A stretch of DNA of 64,000 nucleotides from the NCBI RefSeq assembly GCF_005222485.1, contig NZ_CP029078.1:4801501-4865500 (forward strand), written 5' to 3'. Both the position numbers and the translations under genes were made by a program. Positions 39,241 through 49,450 of the stretch are shown piece by piece. Every line of letters starts with the position of its first letter. The first letter of the stretch is position 1. The stretch comes from Streptomyces griseoviridis (GTDB lineage Bacteria; Actinomycetota; Actinomycetes; Streptomycetales; Streptomycetaceae). The notes under the pieces were generated by a model. It was not told the origin of the DNA and searched no databases. It worked only from the letters and a program-made list of their open reading frames with translations.

Positions 39241-40089
39241 ATGTCCCAGCAGGCTCGCTCCCCTCAGGAACCCGCGGAGCCGTCGACCCCGCATCTCGAC
39301 TTCGCCGGCACCACCCCGTACGAGGACTACGTCCGCGCGGACGTGCTCACCCACCTCCAGCACACCCTCTCCGACGATCCCGGAGAGATGGTCTTCCTGG
39401 TCACGACCCAGGTCATGGAGTTGTGGTTCACGGTGATCGTCCACGAGTGGGAGACCGCGGCGCACGCCCTGCGCGAGGACCGGGTGCCGGTCGCGGTCGA
39501 CGCGCTGAAGCGCTCGGTGCGTGAGCTGGAGGCGCTGAACGCCTCCTGGCGGCCGCTCGGCCAGCTCACCCCGGCCCAGTTCAACTCCTACCGCTCCGCC
39601 CTCGGCGAGGGCTCGGGGTTCCAGTCGGCGATGTACCGGCGGATGGAGTTCCTGCTCGGCGAGAAGTCCGCGTCGATGCTCGTCCCGCACCGGGGGGCGC
39701 CGCGCGTCCACGCCGAGCTGGAGAAGGCGCTCCAGGAGCCCAGCCTCTACGACGAGGTGGTGCGGCTGCTCGCCCGCCGCGGTCACGCCGTCCCCGAGGA
39801 GGTGCTGCGCCGTGACGTCTCCCGGCGCTACGAGCCGTCGGACGCCGTCGAGGAGGCGTGGACGGCCGTCTACGCGGGCGACGAGCACGCCGAACTCGCC
39901 CGTCTGGGCGAGGCGTTGACGGACGTCGCCGAACTGGTGTGGCGCTGGCGCAACGACCATCTGGTCGCCACCCGCCGGGCGATGGGCGCGAAGTCCGGCA
40001 CCGGCGGCTCCGCCGGGGTGGCCTGGCTGGAGAAGCGCGCCCAGAAGAACGTGTTCCCCGAGCTGTGGACGGCCCGCTCCCATGTCTGA
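39241..40089 (+). CDS. kynA: Tryptophan 2,3-dioxygenase
   Basis: Heme enzyme of 282 residues that opens the indole ring of tryptophan to give N-formylkynurenine, the first step of the kynurenine pathway. It shows TTPYEDYVRADVLTHLQH, ELWFTVIVHEWE and SGFQSAMYRRMEF, with the likely heme-ligand His at residue 240 in WRNDHLVATRRAMG. GGAGA at 39228 sets ATG 39241; an earlier in-frame ATG (39163) adds an unrelated leader. The stop overlaps the kynU start by 8 nt. Confidence 0.97.
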   Translation: MSQQARSPQEPAEPSTPHLDFAGTTPYEDYVRADVLTHLQHTLSDDPGEMVFLVTTQVMELWFTVIVHEWETAAHALREDRVPVAVDALKRSVRELEALNASWRPLGQLTPAQFNSYRSALGEGSGFQSAMYRRMEFLLGEKSASMLVPHRGAPRVHAELEKALQEPSLYDEVVRLLARRGHAVPEEVLRRDVSRRYEPSDAVEEAWTAVYAGDEHAELARLGEALTDVAELVWRWRNDHLVATRRAMGAKSGTGGSAGVAWLEKRAQKNVFPELWTARSHV

Positions 40090-41386
40090 ACCCACCACCA
40101 CCGACCGACTCGCCCTGCGCGCCCGGGAGTTGGACGCCGGCGACGAACTGACCCGGCTGCGCGAGCGGTTCGTCCTCGACGGCCCCGACGACCTGGACGG
40201 CCGTGATGACCTCGACGGCGTCGACGGCGTCGGCGGGACGGTCTATCTCGACGGCAACTCGCTCGGCGCGCTGCCGGTCACCGTTGCCGACCGGGTCGAC
40301 GACGTCGTGCGGCGCCAGTGGGGCCGGCTGCGCATCCGCTCCTGGGAGGAGAGCGGCTGGTGGACCGCGCCCGAGCGGATCGGCGACCGGATCGCTCGGC
40401 TGGTCGGCGCCGCGGCCGGCCAGATCGTCGTCGGCGACTCGACAAGTGTCAACATCTTCAAGGCACTTGTGGCGGCCGTGCGGATGGCCAGGGGCGCGGA
40501 CGGTGACGCGCGGGACGAGATCGTCGTCGACGCGACCACCTTCCCCACCGACGGCTACATCGCCGAGTCCGCCGCCAGGATGACCGGTTGCTCCCTCAGG
40601 CCCGTCGAGCCGGGCGAGGTGCCGGGGGCGCTCGGCGCCCGCACCGCGGCCGTGCTCCTCAACCATGTCGACTACCGCAGCGGACGCCTGCACGACCTGC
40701 CGGGTCTGACCGCCGCCGTGCACGCGGCCGGCGCGGTCGTGGTCTGGGACCTGTGCCACAGCGCGGGCGCGCTGCCCGTCGGCCTGGACGCGCACGGCGT
40801 CGACCTCGCGGTCGGCTGCACCTACAAGTACCTGAACGGCGGCCCCGGTTCGCCGGCCTACCTGTATGTGCGCCGTGACCTCCAGGACCGGTTCGACTCG
40901 CCGCTGCCCGGCTGGAACTCGCACGTCGAGCCGTTCGGGATGCGGTCCGCCTACGAGGCGGCGCCGGGTGCCGTGCGCGGCCGGGTCGGCACCCCCGACA
41001 TCCTCTCGATGCTCGCCCTCGACGCGGCCCTCGACGTCTGGGACGGGGTCGGGATCGACGCCGTGCGCGCCAAGTCCCTCGCCCTGACCGACTTCTTCCT
41101 CCAGTGCGTCGAGGCGTACGCCGATCCCGGCCGGGTCACGTGTGTGACTCCGCGGCGGCCCGAGGAGCGCGGCAGCCAGATCGCGCTGCGCTGCCCGGAC
41201 GCGGGGGACGTGATGAAGCACCTGATCGGACGAGGCGTCGTCGGCGACTTCCGGCATCCCGACGTACTCCGGTTCGGTTTCACGCCGTTGTACACCGGGT
41301 TCACCGACGCGTGGCGGGCGGCGCGGGTGCTGGGCGAGGTGCTCGACGAGGTGGCGGGCCAGAGCCGTGGCGAGGCTCGGGCTTAG
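40082..41386 (+). CDS. kynU: Kynureninase
   Basis: PLP enzyme of 434 residues that cleaves kynurenine to anthranilate and alanine. It shows YLDGNSLGALPVTVADRVDD, WDLCHSAGALPVGLDAHGVD and the PLP lysine in CTYKYLNGGPGSPAYLYV near residue 249; the C-terminal FRHPDVLRFGFTPLYTGF is typical. The gene is translationally coupled to kynA. Anthranilate may feed tryptophan synthesis, degradation or a secondary metabolite; no later pathway gene is in the window. Confidence 0.96.
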   Translation: MSEPTTTDRLALRARELDAGDELTRLRERFVLDGPDDLDGRDDLDGVDGVGGTVYLDGNSLGALPVTVADRVDDVVRRQWGRLRIRSWEESGWWTAPERIGDRIARLVGAAAGQIVVGDSTSVNIFKALVAAVRMARGADGDARDEIVVDATTFPTDGYIAESAARMTGCSLRPVEPGEVPGALGARTAAVLLNHVDYRSGRLHDLPGLTAAVHAAGAVVVWDLCHSAGALPVGLDAHGVDLAVGCTYKYLNGGPGSPAYLYVRRDLQDRFDSPLPGWNSHVEPFGMRSAYEAAPGAVRGRVGTPDILSMLALDAALDVWDGVGIDAVRAKSLALTDFFLQCVEAYADPGRVTCVTPRRPEERGSQIALRCPDAGDVMKHLIGRGVVGDFRHPDVLRFGFTPLYTGFTDAWRAARVLGEVLDEVAGQSRGEARA

Positions 41387-41406
41387 GGCGCGGGCCGGGT
41401 CCACGG

Positions 41407-41436
41407 CGGGAGCGGCGCGGGTCCGTGCCGCTCCCG
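41407..41436 (+). terminator. Terminator after kynU
   Basis: CGGGAGCGGC pairs with GCCGCTCCCG around a 10-nt loop, 20 bp after the kynU stop. Confidence 0.8.
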
Positions 41437-41653
41437 GCGCCTGCCGGGGATGAACGGCCTCCCGGGGACGAACGGACGCCACCGGGGCCGGTGGCGAACC
41501 GTTTCCCCTCACCGAGCGTCACCTCCGCGTGTAGACCCACGTCATGGGCCTGATACGGTCCCCGCCAACGGCCGATGTCCCACCTGGTCCGCCACACCCG
41601 CCCCCGCGCGCGCAGGCCCGGGAGGCACCCCATCGTCGCTGAGAGGTTGGAGC

Positions 41654-42547
41654 ATGCCGGACGACGCCGCCGCATCCCGCGCCGCCGCCGAGGAGAAGTC
41701 GGCCCTGTCGCACCCGGTGGTCGACGCCGACGTCACCGTCGCGTACGGCGACCACCCCGACCAGGTGATCGGCCTGCACGCCCCGCACGGCGACGACCGT
41801 CCCGGCCTGCTCGCGCCCCTGGTCGTCGTCGTGCACGGCGGCGCGTGGCGCGCCCCCTACGACCGGCACCATCTCTCCCCGTTCGCCGACTACTTGGCCC
41901 GCCGCGGGTTCGCGGTGGCGAACGTCGGCTACCGGCGCGGCGCGCTGATCCCCGGCCAGGGCGGCGAGGGCGACGGCGGTCCGGTCGCCGGGCGGTGGCC
42001 CGACACCTTCGACGACATCGCCGCCGCGCTCGACGCGCTGCCCGCGCTGGTCCGCGAGGCGCTGCCGCGGGCCGACCCCCGGCGCATGGTGCTCACCGGC
42101 CACTCGGCGGGCGGCCACCTCGCGCTGTGGGCCGCGGCCCGCCATGTGCTGCCCGCCGACGCCCCCTGGCGCACCGCCGGCCCCCCGGAGCTGCGGGGCG
42201 TGGTCGCGCTGGCGCCGATCGCCGACTTCGCCGTCGCCGAGGAACTCGCCGTCTGCGGCGGGGCAGCCAGGCAACTCCTGGGCGGCGACGCCCTGTTCGA
42301 GCAGCGGCGGCGGTACGCCGACCCGGCCCTGCTGCTGCCGACCGGGATCGCGACGACGCTGGTGCAGGGCCGCACGGACGACGTCGTCCCGCAGGCCGTC
42401 GCCGAGGCGTACGCGGACGCGGCGGCGAGGGCGGGCGAGGTGGTCGGGCTGACCCTCCTGGAGGACGTCGGCCACTTCCCGCTCATCGACCCGGCGGCGG
42501 ACGCCTGCGCGGTGGTGGCCGAGGAGATCGCCCAACTGGCCTGGTGA
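41654..42547 (+). CDS. Alpha/beta hydrolase, probable kynurenine formamidase
   Basis: Hydrolase of 297 residues. It has the oxyanion motif VVVVHGGAWRAPY near residue 61, nucleophile elbow LTGHSAGGHLALW with Ser near 150, and a catalytic His in GHFPLIDPAA near 273. This HGG(A/Y)W plus GHSAGG set belongs to the hormone-sensitive lipase/arylformamidase branch. Its position after kynA-kynU, which lack a formamidase, makes hydrolysis of N-formylkynurenine the best guess. ATG 41654 follows GGAG. The terminator between suggests a separate promoter. Confidence 0.8.
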   Translation: MPDDAAASRAAAEEKSALSHPVVDADVTVAYGDHPDQVIGLHAPHGDDRPGLLAPLVVVVHGGAWRAPYDRHHLSPFADYLARRGFAVANVGYRRGALIPGQGGEGDGGPVAGRWPDTFDDIAAALDALPALVREALPRADPRRMVLTGHSAGGHLALWAAARHVLPADAPWRTAGPPELRGVVALAPIADFAVAEELAVCGGAARQLLGGDALFEQRRRYADPALLLPTGIATTLVQGRTDDVVPQAVAEAYADAAARAGEVVGLTLLEDVGHFPLIDPAADACAVVAEEIAQLAW

Positions 42548-42565
42548 ACGCCGGTACCTGGCCGT

Positions 42566-42610
42566 CCGGCCGAGGCGCCCCGCCCTCGATCGAGGGCGCC
42601 CCTCGGCCGG
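42566..42610 (+). terminator. Long nested hairpin after the formamidase gene
   Basis: CCGGCCGAGG (42566-42575) pairs with CCTCGGCCGG (42601-42610). They enclose a perfect 18-bp palindrome (CGCCCTCGATCGAGGGCG, 42581-42598). Confidence 0.85.
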
Positions 42611-42703
42611 CGTCCGCTCCCCCTCGTAGTACCTGAGACGGACCCCGCGGGACCCCTCTCACTGGTGACGACGGCCACGCCCCCGGCACCTACCGTCTTA
42701 CCT

Positions 42704-44032
42704 GTGAATGACATGAGCCAGACGCAGCAGTACCAGCCGCGCAGTCCCGAGGGCAGGGCCGCCGCCGAGGCCCTGCGCGGGCTGCGCGGAGACCTGTTCC
42801 ACGAGGCCTTCGCCTACCGTCCGCTGCCGCCCATGCGCACCGACGGCCCGATCGTGCGCCTGCTGCCGGGCGGGCTGCGCGAGCGGGCGGCCCATCTGCC
42901 GCACGCCGTCATCGTCGCGGCCGCCCTCTTCACGCTGCTGCTCGGGAGCGCGCCGGGGGAGGACGCCTTCGTCTCGCTGGTCCTCGGCACCTTCGCGGCG
43001 GCGCCCGTCCTGCTGACCCTGGTGCGGCCGATCGGCGCCTTCTGGCTGTCGATGCTGGCCACCCCGGTCTGCGCGGTCCTGGCCGGCGAGTGGAGCGACT
43101 GGCCGTGGCTGCCGGGCAACTTCCTCGCCCACTTCCTGGTCCTCACGATCGTGGCGGTGCGCACCCGCCCCCGCACCGCCGGCTGGATGTGGCTGGTGAC
43201 GGCGGGCTACGGCCTGCTCTACGGCAGCTCGTTCGGCGGCGGACGCACCCTCGGCTCGAACACCGCGCCGCTGCTGTTCCTCTCGGCGCTCGCCCTCCTC
43301 GTCGTCACGATCCGGCACACCCGCAGGCAGGCCCAGCAGGAGGTGACCGCGCAGCAGACGGTGACCGCCCACGAGCGGTCGCGGCGCACCCTCCTGGAGG
43401 AGCGCACCACCATCGCCCGCGAGCTGCACGACGTCGTCGCCCACCACATGTCGGTCGTCGCGATCCAGGCCGAGGCCGCCCCCTACCGGGTGGAGAACCC
43501 GCCGCCCGAGCTGGAGAAGGCGTTCGCCACCATCCGGGAGAACGCGGTGGCGGCCCTCACCGAGCTGCGCCGCGTCCTGGGAGTGGTGCGCGCCGAGGAC
43601 TACGAGGTCCCGGAGGCCCCGCAGCCCACCCTCGCCGATCTGGACGGCCTGCTCGCCAATGTGCGCGAGGCCGGGCTGAGCGTCGACAAGACGGTCACCG
43701 GGGCGGTGCGGGAACTCCCGCAGGGCGTCGAGCTGTCGGCGTACCGGATCGCGCAGGAGGCGCTCAGCAACACCCTGCGGCACGCGCCGGGCGCGCGGGC
43801 GGCCGTCGACATCGGGTACGTGCTCGGCGGCCTCGGCCTGCGCATAGTCAACGGTCCGCCGCCGGAGCCGTCGCTGGTCAAGCCGTCGCCGGGCGCGGGG
43901 CACGGCGTCACCGGGATGCGGGAGCGGGTCACCATGCTGGACGGGGAGATGACCGCGGGCCCCACCGCGGACGGCGGCTACGAGGTGACGGTGTTCCTGC
44001 CGGTCCCGCGGACGCCCGAGGACGCCTCATGA
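42704..44032 (+). CDS. Sensor histidine kinase (NarL-partner, HisKA_3 type)
   Basis: Membrane sensor kinase of 442 residues. Four to six helices occupy about residues 65-205 (VIVAAALFTLLLGSAP, then LVLGTFAAAPVLLTLV). The dimerisation and phosphotransfer helix is ARELHDVVAHHMSVVAIQ with H242; HGVTGMRERVTMLDG is the G-box of the HATPase domain. The GTG at 42704 follows a TACCGT -10 box, so a leaderless start is likely; ATG 42713 is an alternative. ATGA overlap couples it to the response regulator. The stimulus is unknown. Confidence 0.9.
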   Translation: MNDMSQTQQYQPRSPEGRAAAEALRGLRGDLFHEAFAYRPLPPMRTDGPIVRLLPGGLRERAAHLPHAVIVAAALFTLLLGSAPGEDAFVSLVLGTFAAAPVLLTLVRPIGAFWLSMLATPVCAVLAGEWSDWPWLPGNFLAHFLVLTIVAVRTRPRTAGWMWLVTAGYGLLYGSSFGGGRTLGSNTAPLLFLSALALLVVTIRHTRRQAQQEVTAQQTVTAHERSRRTLLEERTTIARELHDVVAHHMSVVAIQAEAAPYRVENPPPELEKAFATIRENAVAALTELRRVLGVVRAEDYEVPEAPQPTLADLDGLLANVREAGLSVDKTVTGAVRELPQGVELSAYRIAQEALSNTLRHAPGARAAVDIGYVLGGLGLRIVNGPPPEPSLVKPSPGAGHGVTGMRERVTMLDGEMTAGPTADGGYEVTVFLPVPRTPEDAS

Positions 44033-44730
44033 CGGGCGACGGCGGCCCGCGGCGGCCCCCTGCCGAGGGCGCGGGCACCATCCGGGTGCTGATCGCGGAC
44101 GACCAGATGATGGTCCGTGAGGGGTTCTCGGTGCTGCTGAACGCGATGCCGGACATCGAGGTGGTCGGCGAGGCGGTCAACGGACGGGAGGCGGTGCGGC
44201 GGGTGCGGGAGCTGGCACCCGACGTCGTGCTGATGGACATCCGGATGCCCGAGCTGAACGGCATCGAGGCGACCCGGGAGATCGTGGCCGCCGAGGGCGT
44301 CTCCAAGGTGCTGGTCCTGACCACCTTCGACCTGGACGAGTACGTGTACCAGGCGCTGCGCGCGGGCGCCTCCGGGTTCCTGCTCAAGGACGCCTCGGCA
44401 CGCCAACTGGCGGACGGGGTGCGGGTGGTGGCGTCCGGGGAGGCGCTGCTCGCGCCCTCGGTGACGCGCCGGCTGATCACCGAGTTCTCGAAGCTGTCGC
44501 AGACCGCCCGGCCGACGGCGCAGACGTACGGGGAGCTGACCGACCGGGAGACGGAGGTGCTGGTGCTGATCGCGCAGGGCCTGTCGAACGCGGAGATCGC
44601 GGAGCGTCTGGTGGTCGCGGAGTCCACGATTAAGACGCATGTCAGCCGGATCCTGGTGAAGCTGGGGCTCAGGGACCGCACCCAGGCCGCCGTCTTCGCC
44701 TACGAGGCGCGGCTGGTCACGCCGGGCTGA
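44029..44730 (+). CDS. Response regulator, NarL/LuxR family
   Basis: Two-domain regulator of 233 residues. The receiver has acidic IRVLIADDQMMVREGF, the phospho-Asp in PDVVLMDIRMPELNG near residue 70, and Lys in GFLLKDASA; the C-terminal GerE helix-turn-helix is LTDRETEVLVLIAQGLSNAE then IAERLVVAESTIKTHVSRI. The partner is the upstream kinase. It is followed by short tandem GGAACGGGCCGG-type repeats and the P450 gene, which is a possible target by proximity. Confidence 0.94.
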   Translation: MTGDGGPRRPPAEGAGTIRVLIADDQMMVREGFSVLLNAMPDIEVVGEAVNGREAVRRVRELAPDVVLMDIRMPELNGIEATREIVAAEGVSKVLVLTTFDLDEYVYQALRAGASGFLLKDASARQLADGVRVVASGEALLAPSVTRRLITEFSKLSQTARPTAQTYGELTDRETEVLVLIAQGLSNAEIAERLVVAESTIKTHVSRILVKLGLRDRTQAAVFAYEARLVTPG

Positions 44731-44787
44731 GGAACGGGCCGGGGAGCGGGCGGGGAACGGGCGGGGGACGGGCCGGGGAACGGGTGA
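44731..44787. repeat. Imperfect 11-12-bp tandem repeats
   Basis: Five units of the GGAACGGGCCGG / GGAGCGGGCGG type follow the response regulator stop. Confidence 0.75.
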
Positions 44788-44798
44788 GAAGGGCGACA

Positions 44799-44832
44799 CC
44801 CCTGGTCAGACCAGGGGGTACCGGGCTAGCGT
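44799..44832 (+). promoter_or_regulatory. P450 promoter with palindromic operator
   Basis: CCCCTGGT-CAG-ACCAGGGG (44799-44817) is a perfect 8-3-8 inverted repeat covering the expected -35 region. The -10 TAGCGT (44827-44832) lies 6 nt before the ATG, implying a leaderless mRNA. Confidence 0.6.
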
Positions 44833-44838
44833 CCGGGC

Positions 44839-46044
44839 ATGGGAGCCTTCGATCCGTGGGACCCGGCGTTCGTCGCCGACCCGTACCCCGCCTATGCCGA
44901 GCTGCGCGCCCGTGGGCGGGTGGAGTACTACGAGCCGAGCGATCAGTGGCTGGTTCCGCACCACGCGGACGTCTCGGCGCTGCTGCGGGAGCGCCGGCTC
45001 GGGCGGAGCTACCGGCACCGCTTCACGCACGAGGAGTTCGGGCGGTCGGCGCCGCCCGCCGAGCACGAGCCGTTCCACGTGCTCAACGACCACGGGATGC
45101 TCGACCTGGAGCCGCCCGACCACACCCGGATCAGGCGCCTGGTGTCGAAGGCGTTCACGCCCCGCACGGTGGAGCGGCTGAAGCCGTACGTGCGGGAGCT
45201 GGCCGGGAAGCTGGTGGACGACCTGGTCGAGGCGGGCGGCGGTGACCTGCTGAAGGACGTCGCCGAGCCGCTGCCGGTCGCGGTGATCGCCGAGATGCTG
45301 GGCGTGCCCGAGGCGGACCGGGCACCCCTGAGGCCCTGGTCGGCGGAGATCTGCGGGATGTACGAGCTGAACCCGTCGCAGGAGACGGCGCGGCGGGCGG
45401 TGCGGGCGTCGGTGGAGTTCTCGGAGTATCTGCGGGGGCTGATCGCCGAGCGGCGCGAGCGGCCGGGCGACGACCTGATCTCGGGCCTGATAGCGGCTCA
45501 CGACGAGGGCGACCGGCTCTCCGAGCAGGAGATGATCTCTACCTGTGTGCTGCTCCTGAACGCCGGTCACGAGGCCACGGTGAACGCCACGGTCAACGGC
45601 TGGTGGGCGCTGTTCCGCAACCCCGACCAGCTGGCGGCGCTGCGCGCCGACCACTCGCTGGTGCCGGCGGCGGTGGAGGAGCTGATGCGGTACGACACCC
45701 CGTTGCAGATGTTCGAGCGGTGGGTCCTCGACGACATCGAGATCGACGGCACGGTGATCCCCCGGGGCGCGGAGATCGCCCTGCTGTTCGGGTCGGCCAA
45801 CCACGACCCGGAGGTCTTCGACCGTCCCGAGCGGCTGTCGCTGGAGCGGGCGGAGAATCCGCACATCAGTTTCTCGGCCGGAATTCATTACTGCATCGGC
45901 GCCCCGCTCGCCCGGATCGAACTGGCCGCGTCCATGGGGGCCCTTCTGGAGAAGGCTCCGGGGCTGGCGCCGACGGCGGAACCGGAACGCAACCAGAATT
46001 TCGTCATCCGCGGCCTGAAAGGGCTCGACGTGCAGGTGGGGTGA
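44839..46044 (+). CDS. Cytochrome P450, CYP107-like
   Basis: Soluble heme monooxygenase of 401 residues. Heme loop FSAGIHYCIGAPLARIE places the thiolate ligand at C352; the I-helix reads LLLNAGHEATVN near 240, where the usual Glu/Asp-Thr pair is HEAT, and ExxR is VEELMRYDTPLQMFERWV. By position and order I suspect the ortholog of S. coelicolor CYP107U1 (SCO3636), linked to sporulation in earlier work, but this is from memory. Redox partners are not nearby. Its operator at 44799 suggests tight control. Confidence 0.88.
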   Translation: MGAFDPWDPAFVADPYPAYAELRARGRVEYYEPSDQWLVPHHADVSALLRERRLGRSYRHRFTHEEFGRSAPPAEHEPFHVLNDHGMLDLEPPDHTRIRRLVSKAFTPRTVERLKPYVRELAGKLVDDLVEAGGGDLLKDVAEPLPVAVIAEMLGVPEADRAPLRPWSAEICGMYELNPSQETARRAVRASVEFSEYLRGLIAERRERPGDDLISGLIAAHDEGDRLSEQEMISTCVLLLNAGHEATVNATVNGWWALFRNPDQLAALRADHSLVPAAVEELMRYDTPLQMFERWVLDDIEIDGTVIPRGAEIALLFGSANHDPEVFDRPERLSLERAENPHISFSAGIHYCIGAPLARIELAASMGALLEKAPGLAPTAEPERNQNFVIRGLKGLDVQVG

Positions 46045-46186
46045 GGTGCTGAGGCCCCCGGCCGGCCCCCGCAGAACTCATATGGGATGACTATTTATTT
46101 TCTTATATCGGCGTGCGGGCGTGCGCCCCTACCGTGGTTCCCGCAGACCTCCCGCCAGGGTGCGGGAGGGAGGGAAGGGGAAATTC

Positions 46187-46768
46187 ATGCGCGCATTACG
46201 CACGTTCGTCGTCGCGGCGGCGGCGTCCGTCCTCCTGGCGGGCGCCGGGGCCGGCACCGCCTCCGCGGCCAGCCGGTTCGACGACGGCAGCTTCGAGTAC
46301 CCGACCGCCCCGCAGGGCTCGTTCACGACGCTCTCGGCGGGACAGACCATCGGCCCGTGGCGGGTCGTCAGCGGCACCGTGGACCACATGGGCGCCGGAT
46401 CCTGGCAGGCGGCCGAGGGCGACCAGTCCGTCGACCTCAGCGGCACCGGCGCGGGCTCGGTGGCCCAGACCTTCACCACCGTCCCCGGCACCAAGTACAC
46501 CGTGAGCTACGCGCTGGCCGGGAACAGCGCGGGGGCGCCCGCCGTCAAGACGGGCAAGGTCCTCGTCGACGGGCAGAACTTCCAGGACTTCACCTTCGAC
46601 GTGACGGGCAAATCCCCCACCGCCATGGGATACGTCTACCGGCAGCTGACGTTCGTCGCGACCGGTGCCACCACGACGCTGACCTTCGCCAGCACCACCG
46701 CGGGCGCCTACGGTCCCGTCCTGGACGACGTGACGGTCGTCGCGTGTCCGCCGTGCCCGGTCTGCTGA
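46187..46768 (+). CDS. Secreted DUF642/choice-of-anchor-C protein with TTA codon
   Basis: Exported protein of 193 residues. The signal peptide (LRTFVVAAAASVLLAGAGAGTASA) ends after AxA. The mature part (SRFDDGSFEYPTAPQGSF, then IGPWRVVSGTVDHMGAG, SWQAAEGDQSVDLSG) is the start of a DUF642-type galactose-binding fold, common in plants and in some Streptomyces surface proteins; the C-terminus is PPCPVC. The fourth codon is TTA (46196-46198), so translation should depend on the bldA leucyl-tRNA. GGAAGGGG precedes ATG 46187. The AT-rich region upstream (about 46080-46115) probably holds the promoter. Confidence 0.82.
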   Translation: MRALRTFVVAAAASVLLAGAGAGTASAASRFDDGSFEYPTAPQGSFTTLSAGQTIGPWRVVSGTVDHMGAGSWQAAEGDQSVDLSGTGAGSVAQTFTTVPGTKYTVSYALAGNSAGAPAVKTGKVLVDGQNFQDFTFDVTGKSPTAMGYVYRQLTFVATGATTTLTFASTTAGAYGPVLDDVTVVACPPCPVC

Positions 46769-46827
46769 CCACCGTCTGAACGCCCGAGGGGCGGGCCGCT
46801 TCCGTGGCGGTCCGCCCCGCCGCCGTG

Positions 46828-48431
46828 TCACGAGCCGGTCAGGTCGCGGCGGCGCAGGCCCGCGAGTCCCGCCGCCGTCAGCAGGACCGCGAGGGCCGTC
46901 AGGACCAGCACCGGCGGCCACTCCATGGGGGCGCCGGGGAGCTTGGGGAGACGGCCGAAGGGGGAGAGGCCCAGGACCGCGCGCGGGGCGTCCAGGGCCG
47001 GACCCACCCAGCCGATCAGCAGGAACGCCACCGCCACCGCCCAGGCCGCCGGGGCGGCCCGGGGCACCAGCCCGTGGAGCAGCACCGCGAGCGCGCCCAC
47101 CACCCAGACCGCGGGCAACTGGACCAGACAGGCGCCGATGAGCGCGGCCGGCCGGCCGCCGTGGCCGAGGGAGAGGCCGAGGCCGGCGAGCAGCATCAGC
47201 AGGGCGGAACCGGCGAAGGCCACCGTCAGATGCCCGGCCGCCCAGCGCAGCCGCCCCAGGGGCGCGGCGAGGAGCGGCTCCGCCCGCCCCGACGTCTCCT
47301 CGCCGTGCAGCCGCAGCACCGAGGCGACGACGTACAGCGCGGCGAGCATGCCGAGCATGGAGGTCATCGAGGCGAGGAACGCGTCGGTCAGCCCGCTCCG
47401 CCCGCCCATCCGCCGGATGATCTCGCGGGCGCCCGCGTTCTCCCCGACGAGCCCGGCCACCCCGCCGGTGAGGCCGCCGAAGACGACACCGGCCAGCAGG
47501 AACCCGGCCGACCAGCCGAGCAGAGCGCCGCGTTGCAGCCGCCTGGCCAGCGCGCCCGCCGTGCCGAGGCGCCCGGTGGCCGGTCCCGGCCTGGTGGGCA
47601 GGAAGCTCATGCCGAGGTCCCGGCGCCCGGCCAACACGTAGGCGGCGCACGCCTGGAGGGCGACGGCCGCCGCGAACAGGCCGAGCACCCACCAGCGTTC
47701 ACCGGCGTAGGGGCGCAGGTTCTCCAGCCAGCCCAGCGGGGAGAGCCAGGTCAGCACCGAGGAGCCGTCGTCCGCCGCGGAGTCGCCCGCCGCGCGCAGC
47801 ACGAACGCGGCGCCCAGCACCGCCCCCGTCAGCCCGCGGGCCAGCCGGGCGCTCTCGGTCAGCTGGGCGACGACCGCGGCCGTCGTCGCGAAGACGAGGC
47901 CGACCGCGCCGAGTCCGAGCCCGAGGGCGAGCGCGCCCGCCGCGCCCCGGGCGGCCAGCCCCGCCGTGACCAGCGCGGTGAGCGCCGCGTCCGCGACGGC
48001 CGCGGCCAGCAGCGCGGAGGTCAGAGCGGCCCTGCGGCCCACCGCCCCGGACGCGATCAGCTCCTGACGGCCGCTCTCCTCCTCGTCCCTGGTGTGCCGT
48101 ACGACGACGAGCAGGCTGGTCACGGCGGCGAGCCCGGCCGCGTAGACGCCGACCCGCCAGGCCGTCAGCGCGCCGATCGAGGTGCCGTGGAGCGGGCCGA
48201 TCAGCGAGCGGTAGGAGGCGTTGACGGCGACCTGGTGCAGCAGGGCGGCGCGTTGGGAGGCGGTGCCGTAGAGCCCTTCGAGGGTGCTCGGCATGGAGAG
48301 CACGATCAGCGCGGTCACCGCGACCCAGACCGGGACCAGCACCCGGTCGCGACGGAGCGCGAAGCGCGACAGGGTGGCCGTGCGGGCGAGTTGACGGGAG
48401 AGATCGAGGCGGCGGCGGGCCGCGGGCGGGG

Positions 48432-48435
<4 letters not shown>
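46828..48435 (-). CDS. ABC exporter permease (polyketide antibiotic exporter type)
   Basis: Membrane protein of 535 residues with about 12 helices. Conserved stretches are [20 protein letters not shown], then [19 protein letters not shown] and [20 protein letters not shown], and [11 protein letters not shown] in the centre. Proteins of this kind pair with a DrrA-type ATPase to export antibiotics or xenobiotics. Its ATG overlaps the ATPase stop (ATGA) at 48432-48435. Both are divergent from a GbsR/MarR regulator that probably represses them. Confidence 0.9.
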
Positions 48436-49385
<950 letters not shown>

Positions 49386-49405
49386 GCTTCAGAACGTACG
49401 CTTGA

Positions 49406-49421
49406 TTCAGAAATTTGTGAA
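49406..49421. promoter_or_regulatory. Operator between ABC genes and their regulator
   Basis: TTCAGAAATTTGTGAA is a 16-bp palindrome with one mismatched pair. It lies in AT-rich DNA between the divergent starts at 49385 and 49451, as expected for a MarR/GbsR binding site. Confidence 0.6.
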
Positions 49422-49450
49422 GTTAAGGAAACGTATGAAGGCTGGCTAGG

